From the NCBI RefSeq assembly GCF_003254395.2, contig NC_037639.1, forward strand, positions 1,637,001-1,701,000: DNA of 64,000 nucleotides, written 5' to 3'. Below, in pieces: positions 52,634 to 64,000 of this stretch (positions within the stretch are counted from its first letter, which is position 1; each line of letters starts with the position of its first letter). This DNA comes from Apis mellifera (Eukaryota; Arthropoda; Insecta; Hymenoptera; Apidae). The position numbers and the translations under genes were made by a program. The notes under the pieces are model-generated. The model saw nothing but the letters and a program-made list of their open reading frames with translations, made no database searches and was not told the DNA's origin.

Positions 52634-54446
52634 TATTGAAATTAAGTATATATATAAATACATACAGTTATGATATATTTCTAGTCACAAAAATATATAA
52701 ATAATTTATAAATCTCTTTTCTTTTTTAAAATTTTATAAATTAATTTTTGATTCATTTTTTAATTCAAATTAAATTTTCACAATTTTCATAAATTTTTTA
52801 ATATTTTCAATAATATAAAAAATATAATTTTCAAATGAACTTAAACATTTAGTACAATACATTTACATAATATACAAATATAGATAAAGTATAAAGTAAA
52901 GCATATGAAGTAGTTCTGTAATTTACATATATACATATGTAAATATGTATATGTATAAAATATGTATAAAAATCTATGATTTTCTTATTTTTATGATTAA
53001 AATCATACCAATTATAAATACAATTTCGCAATAGAGAAAATAAATCAAATATTTCTAATTCTTATAAAAATCTAAAATCATCATATTACAATTTAAATTT
53101 AATGTTTGAAAGTTTATTCAGAAAATTCTATCAATAAAGATTGCAAATTTTTTTTTTATATTATATCATTGTTACAGTAAATATAAGTAAAATTTGTATT
53201 AGATATATGTTAACTGCGATCTTTTCATAAATTCATTTATTAAAAAATTAACTATTATTTATAAATTCGAATTAATATAATTAATATAATTTATACAAAT
53301 ATATTAAAGTATATATTTGTATATAAATATATTATAGCATATATTTCAGAATCAGCACAATAAAGTTTTGTTGTGGTTTGAAATCTAAAAAAAATTTAAT
53401 AAATATTATTATTTATTAAATTAATATTATTAATTAATTTAATAAATTTCTACAAAATATCAGAAGTTATTTTCATTCAGAATGAATAATATAATGAATA
53501 TAAAAAATAATATATAAAATATAGAATAATAGAATAATGAATAATGAATCTATATTATATTAGAATTAAAATTATACTTAAATAATTATTAAATTAAATT
53601 TCATAAAGAAATCTCTTTGAGAAATAACTGAAATTGCTATACAGTATATTGTTAAAAAATATATATATATTTGTAAAGATATAGATAATGGAAAATAAGC
53701 ATTGTTTTGATATCGAAATGAAAACAAAATTTACTTTAAGAAAAAATAAAAATTAATTTTTTTGAAAGTATTGTTGCTATTATATCTAAATCAAAAATAA
53801 TTATAAATAAAAGCATAAATTCAAACATATTTATAAGGTTAAAAAAAATCTGAATTGAAGCGAAAAAAAAAGTTTTTGTAAAAATTAATAGTTTTTAATA
53901 AGATTAATAAAAAAACACATTTTCTATATTTCTATTTTGCAAAGAAATATTAAAAAACTATTAAAATTTTGAAAAGAAATAATATTCTCGGATGAAAATA
54001 AATTTAATTTGTGAGAATGCGATGATGACAGTTTAAAGATTAAAAATTAAAGAAGTCTAAGAATAACATTAGATCTACGATAAAATACGATAGTTGCATA
54101 ATGTGGGAATATATATGATTACAAATGATGTATTTAGGAAATTTACAGATTATAGATATTATAAAAAACAAATATATACATGTATTTAAATATTTTAAAA
54201 AACAATTTATTACATATTTATTGCTAAAAAACTTGATTTTTTATTGTCTTATTGAAAATGATATTACCATTTTATACTGGTTATCACAATAAATTACTTT
54301 TATTTTCTTTTAATTTTTTATAATTTTACATGAGTTTAAAATCAATATTTCATGCAAAATAAATAAATCTTATATGTAAATATAAAATTATATAATTATA
54401 AAGTTATATATATTATATATATAATATTTATATATAATTCTATATT

Positions 54447-54450
<4 letters not shown>

Positions 54451-54485
<35 letters not shown>

Positions 54486-54525
54486 TATATAAGATATATA
54501 TATAAGATATATATATATATAAGAT
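54451..54525. repeat. (TA)n tract with TATATAAGA-type imperfect repeats
   Basis: A run of TA dinucleotides followed by three imperfect repeats of the form atatatataaga. It lies in gene-free DNA. Confidence 0.8.
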
Positions 54526-55604
54526 AAAATATTCAAAATAATAAAATAATTTTAAAATAATAATAAATTTCTTTCCAAATGTACTTTTTATAAATTGTAA
54601 ATTGTATGTAAATTTACAATTATTAACACTATTTAATTATTTAACACTATTTAAATTTACAATTATAAACACTTTTTAACACAATTATTAACAAATTTAT
54701 TCATATTTTTTTAAACAAATTTTTTTTTTATTTGAATAAAGTTCAAATGTAATTCATTATTAAAAGTTTCATCATAAAAATATCAGAAATAAAAGTATAA
54801 TGAAATATTTTTTATTTATTAGTTTAAATCTTTAAAAAATAAATATTATTCATTAGAAAATAAAATATAATTTTTTTATTAGTAATATTTATCTTTTAAG
54901 CTTTCAATTAGCAAAAACATTATTTTTAAAATATAAAAATATAAAAAAACAATATAATAATCATAAACATTATATTTAATCTAAAAATAATAATCTATTG
55001 ATTAATTTTCTATATTCTATTAATTAATATTTATTCTAATAATTTCTATATTCTAATAATTAATATTTTAATAATAATAATAATTTATTAAAAATAATTT
55101 AATTATAATTATCTAGTAATAATATAATAATTATATTAAATCATTAATAACTATTTTAATATAATTAATTCTATTCTTTTTCTTCTAAAATAGAATAGAA
55201 TCAAAAATTCTTATATCTATATTTTTCGCTATATGAGATTTTTTATTTTTCATTAAAATCAATTTTAGATTTGATACTAAATTCTAAAGTATAAAAAAAA
55301 TATAAAAAAATAAAATGAAAATGACAAAGGTTAGAAATTTTTGATTATTTGAATAACAAGAATTTACATTTGCAATGAGTAAATTATTACAATAATATCG
55401 TGTCTCGAGTTCAGGTAATAACTAATGCATTGAGATATTCTATTATTATATTATATTCACTATAATATATTTTTAAATGTTATATTTAATTTATAAGAAC
55501 AAAAAACCATCAATGTGATGTTAAATAATCAAAATAGAATATAAAAAAACAGTAATCGAAAAATATTACTTATTTGATATGTATTAAATGCTTGTATAAC
55601 TGCT

Positions 55605-55608
<4 letters not shown>

Positions 55609-55636
<28 letters not shown>

Positions 55637-55637
55637 C
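55609..55637. repeat. (TA)n microsatellite
   Basis: A TA run of about 29 bases in intergenic DNA upstream of Tid. Confidence 0.85.
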
Positions 55638-58189
55638 TTTCGTGAATGTTACTAAAATAGATAATAGAATATGATCGATTTACATATCAATAATACAACA
55701 GTATTAACTATTTTCATATTCACATTTTCTTGAAAATATAAACATTAAAACATTTTATCTCTAGAATTTTTAATATTAGTCTTTTTTATATGCGAAATTT
55801 AATATAGTAGTAATCGTTTTTTTACAAATACCTCAAAAAATAAAATCGAGCAATAATTACATAGAGAAAAAATTGGTCAATAATTATTTAAAAAAATATT
55901 TTTTTTCCTATCGATTTAATTGGAAATCAGTTAATTTTACTTGTATATAAAATTTTTTTAAACTTAATTCTAAAAACAAAATGTTACACAAAAAAATTAC
56001 TTTTTTTTTAATTATTTAATTTTATGTAAAATTATTATTTCATGATTTTCATGATTTTGAGGACAATTTATATTTGCAAAAAAAATTATTTATTGTTACA
56101 GAATTTCATCTATATATATGCATCTGTAACAGTACATATAATCACCATTTATCTATTCTTTATATAAATATAATATAGTGCATAATTAGCACGAAATTTA
56201 TACAAATAAATTAATAAATTATATTATTATTAATATTCTTATTAAAATTAATTATTGTTAATATTTAATCATAGTAAATTCTATGGATTTTTCAAAATGT
56301 TCAAATTTACTATGAATTAATGTAATAATTTTCATATATAGATATTATATTCAATATATGTTATAAATAACGGCGATCATATACGTAACAATTTTTTTGT
56401 AAATATCTCAGAAATTAAAACTAAACGATAATAATATATATAAAAAAGATATTCAGAATCATGGTCAATATTATAATTCAAGATCATTGAAATTGATAAA
56501 GAATCTTTTTGTATTTTTTTATAATTATTCAAAGTATTAATTTTTGCAACATATTAAAAAATCATTAAATCAAAAATCAATAATTATTTTTAATTTTCAT
56601 ATATTTCCGTAATATTAAAAAAATAATCATGATAATGAAAAATGGATGATTTTGTATATTTAAATAAGTAAATAAGTAAAAAAAAAAAAAAAAAATTAGT
56701 TAAATATAATAAATATTTTAATATCTTTTATAACAAATTACATAATTCATGACTGGATTTTTTAAACAAAGACTCGAAGTACTTTGTTTAATTTTGTAGA
56801 AAAATTTAAAAGAAAATATTACATTTATGAAATAATCTCTTTAAATCTTGCTTGAAAAATTAAAATTAAATTTAATAAAAATGCTTTGGATAGAATAAAA
56901 AAACATGAGACTTATATGAAACAATTATAAAAGTCTATTATCTATTATTCTATGTATATATATATATATATATTATTCTATATATATCCATTTTTCTAAC
57001 AAGTATTTATATGAATCAATATAATGAAAGTGTGTTGCAACATTAAAAAAAGGATACATATAAATATTAAAAATATATTAAGATTATTTATTTAAATAAA
57101 AGATAAAAATAAATATTTTAAATGTATTAGATATTAAATACATACCCATATAAAACTATTTAAATGATGAACAAAATTTTTATTTTTCTATTTTAAATTT
57201 TTAAGATAAATGATTTATTTTTTGCTAATATGTATTAAAAGAACTATAATTTATAATAATATTGTTTTTGTTTTCCAATTTATAATATCCATTAAAGTTG
57301 ATTTTCATTTCTTTCATTAGATATTAACATTTTCTATTTTTAATATTATTGTGAATTATTGTGCTTTGAGATCAAAGATTATTGATGTCTATCATGACAA
57401 TTAAAGTATATGAGATATTATAAATAATATTAATCATAAGAAAAATAATAAAAATTTCTCTTTATTCTTTATCTATAAATTTTTCATCTAACAGAATTGC
57501 TAAAAAAGGATTGCTAAATACAACTCGGAGCAGATAGTTTTAGAAATATAGAACTTTTTTTCAGATAGATATATATTTTTCTACTTACATTTATATTTAA
57601 AGTATATTTTCATTCATATGTAAAAAAATTTAAATTATCTATGATAAAAATTATCTATATAAAGTTCTTTGTTAAGTAAATATTAAGTTTTTTATTTGAA
57701 GTTCATTAACCTTCTCGAATTTTTTTTGAAATCTATAACTGTCATAATTATCTTATTATATATTTTATAATTATCATAATTCAATATTTATTTTAATTTT
57801 TTTATATTATTTTATTTTTCATAATTATTCTTACTAAATTTTACTAATTTTGAATCTATTTTATTTTAAAAATTATTATTTTGAAAAATTTTCCTCACTT
57901 TTTAATTCGAATATGCCATCTAAAGCATATTATATTAGATATACAAATAGAATAATTATGATTAGTAAAATAATACAGAAAGAAAATTCAATAAGATCTA
58001 TTGATTCATATAAAAAAAAAGAAGAAGGAAATGTGACTGAAGTTGGTAGCACTAATCTTTCTATAACAATTAGTAACAAAGTATAGTTCATATAAAAAAA
58101 ATAATAGTATAGAGAAGTCACAAAAATCATGTAATGGCGAAAGTAAAAATTAATGATGGCTAAAAAGACGAGAATATTAATAAAATTAG

Positions 58190-61100
58190 TAATTAAATGG
58201 TTAAAAACTATGAATAGACTCTGAAGGTAGAAGTTATATTAAAAACCTGAAATATAATAGAAAATGAATCTTTGTTAGAGAGTGATAATACATATGATTT
58301 ACCTAAATTAATTGAGGGAAAAAGAAAAATATATAGAAAATATAGAGAAAACTAAACCTATATAGAACCTATATAGAAAATCAAAAATAATTCGAAATCA
58401 TAATAACCATTTTATTGAATAAATCTAATTTTCCGATAGAAAACAGCAAGTAAACTATGGAATAAATTAATGCAGATACATGCTATGAATACTATATGAC
58501 TATAATCAACTAGCATAGTAATCAATATAAGATTAAAAGAATATAAGATTAAAGTATATAAATATGTTATATAAAGAAATCATAATAACCATTTTATTGA
58601 ATAAATCTAATTTTCCGATAGAAAACAGCAAATAAACTATGGAACAAATTAATGCAGATACATGCTATGAATACTATATGACTATAATCAACTAGCATAG
58701 TAATCAATATAAGATTAAAAGAATATAAGATTAAAGTATATAAATATGTTATATAAAGAAATCGGTAAAATATTATATTACATTATAAGTGTATTACATT
58801 ATAAGTATATTATAAGTAAAAAATATTGCATTGAAAAATATAATTATAGAATACTCTGTTAAAGAAAGAAAAATGACACATAATGTGATAAAGCATGAAT
58901 ATATGAAACTTGACAGAATTGCAATTAGTATATTGGACTCGACATTCACTCTTGAATGTTATCCAAAGAAAATAACCTAATTAAATCACAAAATTGAACA
59001 ATCATTATAGCAAAGACAAAAAGACATGCATTACAAAAAACATAAACATGGATGCTTCATATGTGGAAAAATTAATCATATAGCGAAACACTGCTAATAT
59101 AATGAAAAGATGTACAATATATAGGTAATAGAAATAAATATAACAATCATAATAACGTACATTCTAATTTCTTCAGAAATGAAAAATTACAATCAAGAGG
59201 AAATAAAATAATATAACTACAAAAAAGGATATTACTATACAAAAATGAACATATATTTTAAATTATAGAACAAAATATATTTTGATATCAATGAAAATTA
59301 AATATAAAATTGAAGAATGAATGCTTAATTTTGACTTAACAATATATATCAATATAAAATATATGACAAATATATCAGAATATTGAATATATATAACATT
59401 ATATATTAAATATATATAATGTTGCAAAATATGATAGAATCTTTAAAAACAAAATAAAAAATTGTAATGAAAATTATAATCAAAAAAAATCAACATCAAA
59501 AATATATTATATAATATGTATAATATATACCATATTTAAAAATTTTAATTCACTATCTGTAAACTTAACTTAAGTAACATTAATTTAACATTTAATATGA
59601 AATGAATAATATAAAATGATTAACTTAACATTGAAAATAATAAGACTTAAATTATATTAGTACTATATAAATAATAATATTCAAAAAAAGATAGTATATA
59701 TATTCATATTTTATATCAAGAAAGTTATAAGACAAGAAATTATAAGAAAATTAATTAATAAATTATAAGAAAATTATAAGACAAGAACCAAAAGATAATA
59801 AACTATATGTTGGTATAAATGTTGGCATAGATGTTTAGATATTTAAAAAATATAAATATAATAAAATGCATATATATAGTAGTTTCATTAAAGATTAGAT
59901 AAAAATAGATTAAAGATAATTATACAGAACAATTGATATAGTTGTATATAGTCGTGTATAATAGAGAAATTCTATAAAACCTCACAAAGTATAAAGTATA
60001 TTCAAGGAATAGGCTTGTGAAATTGTTATATTGGTGTCAATGGAATTTTTGGCAAAATTTGTTATGATGAATAAATAAATATATCAAGGCATACTTTATA
60101 GAAAAAATATATTATTTCATAAAATACATGAGATATGAAAATAAATTATAAAAAAAAAAAAATAAATTAGAGTCAAAAAGATCTGTTCAGATAATAGAAA
60201 AGAGATATATTAATTTTTATTAACAATTTTGAAGATTTTTTTAAGATAAAGAATATAACTTATCAAAAAATTATCTTACAATATACAAAATAATCTATAA
60301 AACAATAAGATCACAGAAAAAACGAACAGAAGAAAATTTTTTTGTTAGAAAAAATACAAATTATATTGATAGATGCAGACTTATCAAAGAATTTTTTAAC
60401 AATAATAGCGATTTAAAAAATTTGATTTTTTTTCATAATAAAAGAAATGGAATGATTAAACCAATGGTTTTGTATTTAATTATTTAAATTGTACTATCAT
60501 ATTCCAAAAATTGAATGAAATAAACTGCAACCAGAAATAAAAAAGAATATATTCTTCAAATATATATGTAAAAATTATAAAATATATAATCTTGAAAAAA
60601 AAAAGAAGATATGCTATTAAAATAGTAAAATTTGATGAGAAATTTTATTTATTAAAGTATTTATTGAAAAGGCAAATAGTGAATGAAAAGAATTACATAA
60701 GGGGATATAGTTAATAGAATATAGGATTGGAAAAACCAGAAAATAAAACTCAATCCGAAAAAAAAATAAAAATATATTCAAATAAAGAGAGAATATAATG
60801 GACGAAATAGAACCAAATAATAAAAAACGGAGATTAAAGAAAACATATATAGAAAAATAGAACTATTATATTAAATTAATATTATATATATATTAAATCA
60901 GAAAGGAATAAAAAGAAAAGATTTGATTATAGGAAATAATAAAATTCAAATGGATTGAAAAGAAAAAATAAAGAACTAATATGATACATCAGAATTCATC
61001 AATTTTTAATGAAAGCAAAAAAGAAGCAATGAAAACAAATGATCGAGAAGCATAGACATTTGCAATAGAAAAAGAATTATGAAATGTGAAAAAACATAAA

Positions 61101-61350
61101 ATCTGGAAATTCATATTTAGAAAAAAAAAATATCTCAAGAGAATAACTTTCTTCAATATTAAAAAAGATTAAAATGGAAAAAAAAAAATTTAAAGGCAAA
61201 TAAGTGACCATCAGCATATAATTACATATCAAACATTATAATTTAGCATTTATATATTCATATGGAAAATTTAAAAAAATTGTATATATGAAGTTTTGAA
61301 GAAGACATGGAAAATATATTATAGAAAAGTATATATGATCTATAATTTGG
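58190..61350 (+). pseudogene. Decayed Ty1/copia retrotransposon (gag, integrase and RT remnants)
   Basis: Frames are broken by many stops and shifts, but copia-order landmarks are readable on plus. A gag-like stretch runs near 58290-58500. A complete retroviral-type zinc knuckle, CFICGKINHIAKHC (CX2CX4HX4C), is encoded at 59053-59094 and followed directly by a stop. Integrase pieces are KICSDNRKEIY (60178-60210, the SDN(G)GE region) and LIDADLSKNFLT (60366-60401). The start of the reverse-transcriptase domain, KKEAMKTNDREA then TFAIEKEL and HKIWKF, lies at 61008-61112, with a TAG where the family has Trp. Integrase before RT is the copia order. LTRs and the primer-binding site were not identified, so the outer limits are uncertain. 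Not functional. Confidence 0.7.
58394..58757 (+). repeat. Tandem duplication, two 182-bp units, nearly identical
   Basis: Units 58394-58575 and 58576-58757 start with gaaatc. Comparing them by eye shows only two substitutions (gcaag/gcaaa and gaataa/gaacaa). They lie in the gag-like part of the copia remnant. Their similarity contrasts with the heavy decay of the element, so the duplication is much younger than the insertion. Confidence 0.9.
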
Positions 61351-62500
61351 ATTTGAGAATAAATAATATATCATCATAATTTTGTAGACAATAATAGTTT
61401 TGCACTATTGCAATATTTTATTTTAATAATTATATTTGATTTAATTGAAAAGAATTTATAGATAAAAAAAAACAAAAAATTATTATTTAAATTATAAGAA
61501 AACAAAGATTAATTTATATTTCAGTGTTATGTGGAATAGTGACAAGTTTGACAAAAATAAAAAATGAATCACATAACATATTTAATTATTTTGAAATATT
61601 ATATTGATTTAATGAATTACGTAAATTATTAATCAAAGATTTAATTATTACATCTAAACAATTTGTACTAATTTATAAATTATTAATTTATATAGCAATA
61701 GTGATTAAAAAAAAAAAGAAGAAGAATTGAATATGATAACATTATATAAAAACACACTTAGAAGTTTTGGTATAGATTATTATTTTATTGAGTTTTCTTT
61801 TTCTTTAATTGCAAGCTAAAAAGCTTGTGAAAATATAACAGGAAAATGAATAGAATTACCTAGAGATTAAATATCTCTTTACATTCTTAAAAGAATAATA
61901 AATAAAAATAATAAAAAATTAAAAATAAATTATTGCAACAGAAAAATTGAAAAGCAAGAAAAATGTTCAAAAACCTATTAAGATGCTATTAATATCATAA
62001 TAAAATAGAATATAAAAAATATAATAAACAATATAATAGAAGTAGGAGAAGGAGAAGAAAATAGGAGAAAGGAAAGAAAAGGGAAATAGAAGATGTGAAA
62101 TATTTCATATAATTAAAAAACTCAAACCAACTAAGTGCTATAGTAGGTTTCAGACCGTTGGCTTAAAACAAACATACTGGTGAAATGAAATTCAGCAATC
62201 ATTCATTATAATATAACTTATAATGGTGCAATGGTAAGAGCGAATATAATATGAAGCATTGCAACATATGCTTTTAACTGGAGTTATAATTGGAATTGCT
62301 AAATATATCTAATAAATGGTTAGCAATTCCCACTAGTTCATCTGCTAAAAGATGGAGGAGAGAAAATAGGCAATTATATGTCGGAGACAGATATCGGTAA
62401 TTGTTTTAGTAGTTTTTATTTATCCTCTTGAATCAGGTGAAAAAAGAGTTAGAAGATAAAGATAGATAAAAATTCAGCAAGTAAGTTTAAATGATTTTGT
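61351..62500. other. Region between the copia and LINE remnants, unclear content
   Basis: No clean frame. The left part (to about 61900) may be the rest of the copia RT/RNase H region but could not be matched. An A/G-rich stretch spans 62036-62100. Segment 62130-62460 is more complex in sequence than the surroundings and may be the 3' part of the LINE on the minus strand. A stretch at 62221-62240 resembles a tRNA A box but has no B box. Confidence 0.4.
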
Positions 62501-62539
62501 AAGAACTTAGATAATCAAGAAATGCAAAAAGATCCTCCC

Positions 62540-63250
62540 AAGATTGTTTGTCAGCAAATAAAGAGAAATTGATTTAAAATGAGAGATATCGTTTATGAAA
62601 ATTAAAAATAGAACCGGACTAGTATTGATTCTTGTAACATTCCTTTGATCAACTTGAACTCTGATTTCTTATTATCAATTTGAATGAAAGAGAATCAAGT
62701 AGAAATGTAATAGTTAATTAATATTCTGAAAGTTTAACTTAATTAATTTATATATTAATTTATATATATATATTATATGTTAAGCTATTGTGCCAAACTG
62801 AATCGAATGCTTTATTTAAATCAAAAAGAACCATAACCGAATATTGATTAGTATTGATGTGATGAATGTGAAATTGGGCTGTACATATGATTGTTGAACA
62901 ATGGAATGTGCCGAATGGAATGCAAATTGCTAGTTAATTAAAATTTTATTTTTAGTGATGTGATTTATTATGAAAGAATATATAATTTTTTCAAATATTT
63001 TAACCATTATTAGGAGTAGACTAATTAGGCTATAATTCTTAAGCAATTTATGATCTTTCCCCAGTTTTGGGATCAGAACAATTTTGATAATTTTCCATGC
63101 GAAAGAAAAATAAGAAAGGATAATTGAATTTTTAAATATATAGTACAATTGAGTTAATAACTTTTCTCGAGAAATTTATAAACAACTCAGCGGAGATCTT
63201 ATTCCATCTACTGACTTTCCGTTGTCGTAATTTAACCAAAGAACAAATAT
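62540..63250 (-). pseudogene. Degenerate non-LTR (LINE) reverse transcriptase
   Basis: Read on minus from right to left, pieces of an RT domain appear in order. ISAELFINFS lies near 63165-63200. ILSYFSFAWKIIKIVLIPK with LGKD, then KNYSLISLLLIMVKIFEKII, lies within 62930-63148 (compare the WK..IPI.KPGKD and NYRPISLL blocks of jockey/CR1-type elements). VLFDLNKAFDSVWHNSL lies near 62790-62860, the LD..KAFD palm motif. LIFINDIS lies near 62585-62610, and FADK near 62551-62562 where active elements have F/YADD. Frameshifts separate the blocks and the catalytic Asp pair is damaged, so the copy is dead. The clade cannot be fixed further. Confidence 0.75.
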
Positions 63251-63429
63251 TGTCAAGTAAAAAGAAATCTAAGAATTATTCAGATGAAAATAAGAAATAA
63301 TGCTTTTTCAGATGAAAGTTACGAAACTCATCATTAATAGTGCCTTAAAAGATTGATCATAAACCTACTGAAAAACACTATTGATCTGCAATTAGTAAAG
63401 CTTTGATTGAGTTATCAGAGTAAAAATTT

Positions 63430-63500
63430 TGTCCTTTAATACATTGACTGCTACACGCGTTTCTAACGAAATCTCATTCAAACCACGCGCGCCACTATAT
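63430..63500. mobile_element. Possible piggyBac-type terminal sequence
   Basis: After a TTTAA the sequence reads ATTGACTGCTACACGCG, then a CpG-rich subterminal stretch (ccacgcgcgcca). This resembles the TTAA-flanked TTTGACTGCCA-like ends of piggyBac elements. No matching opposite end or transposase was found in the window, which stops about 500 bases further on. A tentative call. Confidence 0.25.
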
Positions 63501-64000
63501 CAAGTGTATTCCAGTACTTCTACTGATATTTTAGTAATATAAGTCGCACTGATGGTTGCAAGAATGATATTTCGCATTATTTCTTCACATTTATTTCTAT
63601 CATTATTGTTCGCATCCGCAATAGAAATATCGATAATTGATAATTGATATATTGATAACAGTTTCTTATGCTAGTATAATTAGAAAAGGGATCAAATGAT
63701 ATCGAAAATTTGATATTCAACTTCTAGGGATTTCAGTTATAAATGCTTTAATAGTTTACAAAATTGCAATAAAAAAATATAAAAAAGATAAAAGATTTTA
63801 GAGAATTTAGAGAATTATTAACTGCAAAATTATTAAGATTATTTGAAAATACAATAAAAGCTTGTCAGAACCTTCAACGGAGTCAACATAATATTGCCGT
63901 TCGGAAAAATAATTCTGATATAAGTATTGGATATGCATGCAAATTGTTATTCAGATAAAAAACGACAAACGGACCAATCAAACGCACAAAAAAATTTAAA
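63501..64000. other. Right-edge segment of higher sequence complexity, unidentified
   Basis: This segment is less AT-rich than the intergenic background. On minus, an open stretch near 63510-63650 reads DISIADANNNDRNKCEEIMR and then NIILATISATYITKISVEVL before a stop. On plus, a 31-codon frame at 63552-63647 begins MVARMIFRIISSHLF. Neither matched a family I recognise; it could be more of the LINE or of another element cut by the window edge. Confidence 0.3.

Larger units (their letters stand above)
52640..57850. other. Intergenic AT-rich DNA upstream of Tid
   Basis: No gene was recognised. TA microsatellites lie near 54451-54480 (followed by imperfect TATAAGA repeats to about 54525) and at 55609-55637, and there is an oligo-A run of about 19 bases at 56678-56696. 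The frame at 52849-53031 (minus) is low complexity and is discounted. Confidence 0.7.

Noticed and set aside
57850..58086. 78-codon plus frame left of the copia remnant
   Set aside because: Could be the start of gag or an unrelated frame, but no motif supports either; not called as a gene.
62215..62300. tRNA-like A box (tggtgcaatggtaagagc)
   Set aside because: There is no B box (GGTTCRANNCC) at the right distance and no acceptor-stem pairing; judged coincidental.

Overview
The window looks like nuclear DNA of an insect, most likely a honey bee (Apis) or a close relative. The background is extremely AT-rich, with many (TA)n tracts. Genes are split into short exons with GT/AG introns, introns reach about 10 kb, transposons are few and badly decayed, and the readable proteins look insect-like. 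The species cannot be fixed from the sequence alone.

Five protein-coding genes can be assembled exon by exon with matching splice phases. (1) 1-11347, minus strand: the first ~503 codons of the glycogen branching enzyme GBE1, with one 8.8-kb intron; the C-terminal exons lie off the left edge. (2) 14896-17220, minus: a complete 375-aa ceramide synthase (schlank), plus a probable 5'UTR exon. (3) 19996-22069, minus: a complete 442-aa type II Golgi glycosyltransferase of family GT49, B4GAT1-like. (4) 32188-46160, plus: a divergent two-pore-domain potassium-channel-like protein of 453 aa, whose second pore lacks the usual filter; a possible 30-nt in-frame microexon lies in its 10-kb last intron. 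(5) 48686-52613, minus: the mitochondrial DnaJ co-chaperone Tid (DNAJA3), with two alternative C-termini set by a cassette exon that carries a stop codon.

The rest is AT-rich intron and intergenic DNA holding fossils of mobile elements. There is an internally deleted mariner at 28294-28647. A roughly 1-kb unclassified repeat is present twice, at about 26.3-27.4 kb and 36.25-37.2 kb. A wrecked Ty1/copia element at about 58.2-61.4 kb shows a gag zinc knuckle, integrase and reverse-transcriptase remnants and a near-perfect 182-bp tandem duplication. A degenerate LINE reverse transcriptase lies at about 62.5-63.25 kb, and a possible piggyBac-type end near 63.43 kb.

The five genes are unrelated housekeeping or membrane functions: glycogen synthesis, sphingolipid synthesis, Golgi glycosylation, ion conduction and mitochondrial protein folding. 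There is no sign of operon-like or cluster organisation. I found no tRNA, rRNA or CRISPR array. The observations most worth following are the altered second pore and possible microexon of the channel-like gene, the alternative C-termini of Tid, and the unclassified two-copy repeat.
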